Assembly (NCBI RefSeq): GCF_003668575.1
Contig: NZ_RCVZ01000011.1
Coordinates: 1-64,000 of the forward strand
Length of the DNA: 64,000 bases
Origin: Falsibacillus albus
GTDB taxonomy: Bacteria > Bacillota > Bacilli > Bacillales > DSM-25281
Direction: 5' to 3'
Of the stretch, positions 59,767 to 64,000 are shown piece by piece. The notes under the pieces are model-generated. The model had not been told where the DNA came from, did no database searches, and saw only the letters and a program-made list of their open reading frames with translations. Each line of letters opens with the position of its first letter. Position 1 is the stretch's first letter. The position numbers were made by a program, and so were the translations under genes.

Positions 59767-61339
59767 CACATTGATAATTGCTGCTGCTGGATCAGGAAAG
59801 ACCACCGAGTTAATAAAGCAAATAATTGAAAAATCAAGGGAATTACCGCCGGATAAGTTCTTGGCAGTGATAACGTATACTAATTCTGCGACCAATGAGA
59901 TTTTAGAAAGGCTACAAAAAAATATCTCAGTACACCAGAATATCTTTGTTGGAACAATACATAGTTTTCTTATTAAATTTCTAATAAAGCCTTATGGAAA
60001 AGTTTTAGGTTTGGTACCAAATGAACTAATTATCACAGATTATGAAATTAATGTTGGTAAGTCTTCCTCGAATCCGTTTGTGGAAAAAAACATTATAGTT
60101 AATCGACTTTCGGAGAAAGGTGTTTTGACATATGATTATATAATTACTCTTTCAAAGAAAATTTTAGATAACGAAAATGTAAAAAAGCGCTTTTGTAACC
60201 GAATTAGATATCTATTTGTAGACGAATTTCAGGATTCTACAAAAACACAGTTTGAGATTTTTGACACCCTTAGAAAAGGGAAGAATTCTGAAGTCATACT
60301 AGTTGGGGACCCCGAACAACGCATTATGAACTTTAAAAATAAGCCAAGAAAAGGGAAAAGTCCTTCAGGTGAAAAAAGTGTTCCTTTGCACCCGATTGAT
60401 ACATTACAAAAGAAAAAAACATACACTATTAGTAAATTGATGAGCAATTATAGATCTAGTGAAACGATAGTGAACTTCATTAATCAATTTCACTCTAGTA
60501 TCCAACAAGAATGGGCAAATAAGAAAATTACTTCTAAAAACCCTGTAATGTTTATTCAATCTACCAAATTGAAATCGATTATTTCTGATTTTAATAGTTT
60601 ATGTATTAACAAAGCATATTGTGAATTTATTCCTAAAACAAGATTTTTTTTAGCACATGAAAATAAAGTTTATAACAATTATAGAAAAAGTAATTTTGAC
60701 AACAAGTCTAAAGAGAATTTGCCATTGTTTACGTGTATTTATGATTATTTATCGTCATTTTATAATATAAAAAAAGATAAGTTACATCAAATACTAGAAA
60801 TGGAAGAAATTGAACTGAGGAAGAAATGTCTATTAGTGTTTTATGAAATTAATTATAATTTAAACATTGATTTAGACGATTTTTCTAACTTTATAGAAAC
60901 TACTTTTAGTCGTAAAAGGGTAGAAACAGGAGAGAAGGTTAGTTTTAAAATTAAAGAGAGAACTAAGAGATTAGTAGACGAACTCTCAAACAGAATCACT
61001 CCTGATAAGGAGCATTTATCTATAGAATTAACTGAGTACAGGGATTCTTTTCTAACAATCCATAAATCAAAAGGTTTACAGGCTGATGCTGCATTAGTTG
61101 TCGCTAAAAATGAAAAAGAACTTTTAATGTGGCTAGAGAATGATAAAGAGAAACGACTAAACGATCAACAAGATAAGTGTAGATTGGGGTATGTAGCATT
61201 TAGTCGACCAAAAGAGTTTCTCTGTATTGCGTGTCTTACACCTATAAGTAAACCAACACTGCAATTGCTAAATAAATTTAAGGTGAATATTTATTCTCCA
61301 TTAGAAGAACAAGTACAAACTACACTTCAAACTTTATAA
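59747..61339 (+). CDS. gajB: Gabija protein GajB: UvrD/Rep-like helicase
   Basis: The 530-residue SF1A helicase-like protein has motif I IIAAAGSGKTTEL, Ia VITYTNSATNEI, II LFVDEFQDST, III ILVGDPEQRI, V TIHKSKGLQADAALVV and VI YVAFSRPKEFLC. GajB associates with GajA to form the anti-phage Gabija complex. ATG with GGGGGA 5-7 nt upstream, inside the gajA end, so the pair is coupled. Confidence 0.9.
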   Translation: MKKKLNSTLIIAAAGSGKTTELIKQIIEKSRELPPDKFLAVITYTNSATNEILERLQKNISVHQNIFVGTIHSFLIKFLIKPYGKVLGLVPNELIITDYEINVGKSSSNPFVEKNIIVNRLSEKGVLTYDYIITLSKKILDNENVKKRFCNRIRYLFVDEFQDSTKTQFEIFDTLRKGKNSEVILVGDPEQRIMNFKNKPRKGKSPSGEKSVPLHPIDTLQKKKTYTISKLMSNYRSSETIVNFINQFHSSIQQEWANKKITSKNPVMFIQSTKLKSIISDFNSLCINKAYCEFIPKTRFFLAHENKVYNNYRKSNFDNKSKENLPLFTCIYDYLSSFYNIKKDKLHQILEMEEIELRKKCLLVFYEINYNLNIDLDDFSNFIETTFSRKRVETGEKVSFKIKERTKRLVDELSNRITPDKEHLSIELTEYRDSFLTIHKSKGLQADAALVVAKNEKELLMWLENDKEKRLNDQQDKCRLGYVAFSRPKEFLCIACLTPISKPTLQLLNKFKVNIYSPLEEQVQTTLQTL

Positions 61340-61519
61340 TAACATTGGAATTTATAAAAAAATAAATACGAAAAAAAGGTATAGGTTAACTTTTTTTGAA
61401 CTATAGATTTGTTAGGATTTAATTCCCCTTAGTGTTTAATTCAATAGTCTCTAATGGCCTAAATTCTTTTGTTTACACTTTCTTTCGGATGAATAAGGTG
61501 AAGAAACCATTCTGCTTCC

Positions 61520-61741
61520 TTGAATATTAATGAAGAATTAATATCAGAGGCTTTGAAAGATTTTGATGGATTGTTTCAGATCGCAGATAAGAAAACTAGA
61601 AAATTATTACTTAAGACGATAATTAGGAAGATAGAGTTAGAGAATGATAGAAAAACTATCAAATCAATAACTTTTTGGTTCGAGGAGGAAAACACTCCTC
61701 CTCCAACTCCTTCAATTTTTTTGGTGAAGTTTTACCAGTGA
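61520..61741 (+). pseudogene. C-terminal remnant of a large serine recombinase
   Basis: 73 codons (start at a TTG without clear SD; a stop lies 7 codons upstream) read ISEALKDFDGLFQIADKKTRKLLLKTII and IKSITFWFEEE, the pattern of large serine recombinase C-termini (Ccr and phage integrase type). The catalytic N-terminus is absent from the flanking DNA. It lies 13 nt before the right attachment-like site, where SCC recombinase genes may reside. 61340-61519 shows nothing else. Confidence 0.7.
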
Positions 61742-61753
61742 ATGAGTTAAGCA

Positions 61754-61771
61754 GAACCGTACCATAACTAA
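61754..61771 (+). repeat. attR-like site duplicating the rlmH 3' end
   Basis: GAACCGTACCATAACTAA: the first 11 bases are identical to the rlmH end (51166-51176), and in the same frame it reads E-P-Y-H-N-stop versus E-P-Y-H-K-stop in RlmH. Marks the right end of the island. Confidence 0.75.
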
Positions 61772-61787
61772 AAAAGGTTATTAATAC

Positions 61788-61850
61788 AGTGCCTGCCCTC
61801 AACGTGTTATCACTTTAGTACATTGGGGGTCAGGCATTAATCTTTTCAAG
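61788..61850. terminator. Hairpin between the island and the HXXEE gene
   Basis: GTGCCTGCCC ... GGGGGTCAGGCA imperfect stem followed by a T-containing tract. Confidence 0.5.
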
Positions 61851-61875
61851 TGGCCTTATATAAAGTGTCGCTTAT

Positions 61876-62415
61876 TTATCGAATAAAATACCGCCCCAAT
61901 AGGTTGCCTACCAAAAAAACCAGAATAAAGATCAGACTAATCGGGAGACTGGCGAACATCAACAGCCAGTTTATCAATCCCTTTTCTATTAAATAATTGT
62001 AGGCAATGAAGCAGTAAGGGATAAGGAGGACGAGTGAGGTTAGGATGCCAGGCGTGTAGCTCTTAAACATGATGGTTTGAACAATATGCACGAATGCCTG
62101 CAGCACAAATAGATTTAGGATGGATGTAAATAAAAGAAAGCTGCCTCCATTTGATGAAAAATGGGCGGTCGTCCATGCAATGAAGGAAATGAACAGCAAG
62201 ATCCATGCTGCTGAAACAGCAAGCTGGGCAGCGGTTGAGCCTAGTTTCTTCCTTGCATTTAATGCTTGTTGGACGAACTTGGTTTTCGGATGGTTGCTTG
62301 CAGCCATGGAAGATTCAATGGTGATGATTTCTTCTAGGTCATGGAAAATAAAAATGATGGGAAGCATCCAGATGACTGTTTTGAGATCGAGAAATGGTTG
62401 TAGAATTTCTAGCAT
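61876..62415 (-). CDS. HXXEE domain membrane protein
   Basis: The 179-residue protein has the signature FHDLEE near its N-terminus and about five membrane helices. HXXEE proteins are of unknown function; the conserved His and Glu suggest metal or catalytic use. The ATG at 62415 (MLEILQPFLDLKTVIWMLPI) is chosen with AAAGGGG 11 nt upstream; an in-frame TTG at 62451 is possible. Composition is normal again here. Confidence 0.8.
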   Translation of the reverse strand: MLEILQPFLDLKTVIWMLPIIFIFHDLEEIITIESSMAASNHPKTKFVQQALNARKKLGSTAAQLAVSAAWILLFISFIAWTTAHFSSNGGSFLLFTSILNLFVLQAFVHIVQTIMFKSYTPGILTSLVLLIPYCFIAYNYLIEKGLINWLLMFASLPISLIFILVFLVGNLLGRYFIR

Positions 62416-62506
62416 CTTTTCATTTGCCCCTTTCAGCTGAATTTCTCTCAACTGGTTGCTCCATTGTATGGGACAAGAGGTAAGAGTATACCAATATCCC
62501 GCAGGC

Positions 62507-64000
62507 CTACATATTTTCTTGTGCCAAATCCTTCAGGAGCTGCCCGCCAGCCAGTTTTTGATAATGGGCAAGGGCAAGCAGTGGAAAGACATATTCATAA
62601 CAATGGTAGTGAATATAAAAGGAGCCGGCCATTCCCCTTCCTTTTGTGTAGGTCGTCGTCCATTCCTTTTCTTTATGCTCTACTAGAAAAGCCGCACCGG
62701 TTTCGATTTCGGGTGTGACACTCGTTGCCGCTGTGATGAGGGTGTCGAGGGCCCAAGCGGTATGAGTGCGGCTGCTTTCACCGAGAGGCACGTAGGAATT
62801 CTCTAGATCACTTTTACAGGATTCTCCCCATCCGCCGTCGGAGTTTTGATTTTTCAGCAGCCAGGTTAGAGCTTTTTGGATAGCTGGATGCTCCTTAGAA
62901 ACCCCGACGGCAAGGAGCCCCGTCACAGCTGCCCATGTGCCGTAAATATACACTCCCCAGCGCCCCACCCAGGATCCATCTGCCTTTTGCTGTTTCAGCA
63001 GCCAGCGAACCCCGCGCTTCATCTTGGGATGTTGTTGATCCAAATGGGTATAGTTCCCGAAGAATTCTAAAGTCCTTCCTGTTAAATCGACCGTCGATGG
63101 ATCGATTAATAAATCTTTTCCTCCCTCAATAGGCATCAAGCTCAACAGTTTTTTATCCACGTTCTTTTCGAACGCCGGCCAGCCGCCGTCTCTGTTTTGC
63201 ATGGAAAGGAGCCAGTTTACTCCTCGATCCCATGCCTGCCGGTAAACCACTTGCTCTATGGCCAGCGTTCGGATGGCTCTCAGTGCAGCGGTGGTATCGT
63301 CAATATCGGGGTGGATGGTGTTCATATCGGCAAAACCCCAGCCGCCCGGCAGCAGGTTCGGTTCATGAATGGCCCAATCTCCGTATTTGAGATGCTGCCG
63401 GGAGAGAATGTATTGATTTGCTTTTTGAATCGTGCCCGATGAATAGGGGACCCCGGCTTCTTGCAGCGCGTACGCAATTAAAGTCGTATTCCAGACAGTA
63501 GCTGTCGTGTACTGGCAGTGAAGTTTGCCGTCAATTCGGCATGTCATTGCTTTTAACCCTTTCACGGCGCGGGTAATCACTGGATGGGTATTCGAATACC
63601 CCCTCGCCAATAAGGCAAAAATCATTAAAATCGTTGAGCTGAAATAATTAAGATAGGTGCCGTCCGGTTCGATTCGGTCCAGCATATATTTTTCAGCGCG
63701 GTATAATGTCAATTCGCGCAGGTTTCCATGGTATTTCAGAGACTTAACTCCCTGTTTAATGAATTGGATCACTGAGCGAACGTCTTCTTCTTGATCCTCT
63801 GTGAAAAAGCGAACGTCCCTTTGTTGAAACAAATCGGAGAGATCGGGTGACCTTGGCGTCCTTCTGCGAAAATTCAAATTGGCAAGAAGTAAAAAAGGGA
63901 TCAAGTTGGCTCTTCCGTACACGGATAAATCAAAAAGATTGATTGGAAAGGAGTCTGGCAAAAGCATCACTTCAATATTGATGGGGAAGTGCGGCCATGC
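62507..64000 (-). CDS. sqhC: Squalene-hopene cyclase family protein (5' end beyond the window)
   Basis: About 498 residues are visible; the frame stays open through the window edge (AWPHFPINIEV precedes the GTG at 63970), so the N-terminal part is cut off. The catalytic motif is HPDIDDTTAALRA (DXDD class, protonation-initiated cyclisation). Several QW repeats follow, such as QNRDGGWPAFEKN, QKADGSWVGRWGVYIYGTW and QNSDGGWGESC. In Bacillus, SqhC-type enzymes cyclise tetraprenyl-beta-curcumene or squalene to sporulene/hopanoid lipids; which substrate applies is not decidable here. Confidence 0.93.
   Translation of the reverse strand, partial: AWPHFPINIEVMLLPDSFPINLFDLSVYGRANLIPFLLLANLNFRRRTPRSPDLSDLFQQRDVRFFTEDQEEDVRSVIQFIKQGVKSLKYHGNLRELTLYRAEKYMLDRIEPDGTYLNYFSSTILMIFALLARGYSNTHPVITRAVKGLKAMTCRIDGKLHCQYTTATVWNTTLIAYALQEAGVPYSSGTIQKANQYILSRQHLKYGDWAIHEPNLLPGGWGFADMNTIHPDIDDTTAALRAIRTLAIEQVVYRQAWDRGVNWLLSMQNRDGGWPAFEKNVDKKLLSLMPIEGGKDLLIDPSTVDLTGRTLEFFGNYTHLDQQHPKMKRGVRWLLKQQKADGSWVGRWGVYIYGTWAAVTGLLAVGVSKEHPAIQKALTWLLKNQNSDGGWGESCKSDLENSYVPLGESSRTHTAWALDTLITAATSVTPEIETGAAFLVEHKEKEWTTTYTKGRGMAGSFYIHYHCYEYVFPLLALAHYQKLAGGQLLKDLAQENM

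Larger units (their letters stand above)
51166..61771 (+). mobile_element. Composite SCC-like integrative island at rlmH, defence cargo, probably immobilised
   Basis: An AT-rich block starts at the last rlmH codons and ends at a repeat of them (61754-61771, again reading E-P-Y-H). A third degenerate copy at 54540 divides it in two: segment 1 holds DUF262, AAA and unknown genes; segment 2 holds a GTPase, two nucleases, Gabija and a recombinase remnant. Cassettes with this site and a large serine recombinase define SCC elements in Staphylococcus. No intact recombinase is visible, so mobility is probably lost or needs help in trans. Confidence 0.7.

Overview
This window is the replication-origin region of a Bacillaceae chromosome (Bacillus in the broad sense; the protein variants and dispersed repeats would fit a Peribacillus-like genome, but species cannot be fixed from sequence alone). 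The gene order is the textbook Firmicutes origin block. Leftward from oriC on the minus strand run dnaA, dnaN, yaaA, recF, remB, gyrB, gyrA, an HD-GYP-like gene, and then an rRNA promoter and leader whose 16S gene lies just outside the window. Rightward on the plus strand run rpmH, rnpA, spoIIIJ, jag, mnmE, mnmG, rsmG, noc, soj and spo0J. Most genes are transcribed away from oriC.

From 21.7 to 41.2 kb there are a DUF554 membrane protein, yyaC, an MscS channel, a DUF951 protein, ychF, a PAP2 phosphatase, a glycosyltransferase, rpsF-ssbA-rpsR, a chemoreceptor, yybS-gdpP-rplI, dnaB, purA, a potassium channel and three tRNAs (Glu, Asp, Phe). From 41.5 to 51.2 kb there are a LysM/G5/M23 peptidoglycan hydrolase, the walRKHIJ cell-wall signalling operon, an HtrA-type protease, a 52-residue CxxH/CxxC protein and rlmH. 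DnaA-box clusters upstream of mnmE and rlmH, a DnaA-trio unwinding element after dnaA, and two perfect parS sites (in spo0J and walK) form a dense set of replication and segregation signals.

From the last codons of rlmH (51.17 kb) to 61.77 kb the sequence becomes clearly AT-rich and carries only accessory genes: a DUF262 protein, an AAA ATPase and an unknown protein; an IRG-like GTPase; two PD-(D/E)XK-like nucleases; a Gabija pair (gajA, gajB); and the C-terminal stump of a large serine recombinase. The rlmH 3'-end sequence GAACCGTACCA recurs at the far right boundary, where it again reads E-P-Y-H. A degenerate third copy sits between the two gene groups. This is the architecture of a composite SCC-like element (the staphylococcal cassette chromosome family, which integrates at the end of rlmH), here carrying defence cargo and apparently immobilised. 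It is the most interesting object in the window. Beyond it, normal composition resumes with an HXXEE membrane protein and a squalene-hopene cyclase-family gene cut by the window end.

Noncoding DNA is also unusual. There are three different intergenic arrays of short degenerate units: an inverted array with alternating 20/21-bp steps at 26.1-26.4 kb, a TATCTGCGAA array at 11.5 kb, and an alternating GCCCGTTT/AACGGG array at 39.1 kb. Several members of two Bacillus-type dispersed repeat families are also present.
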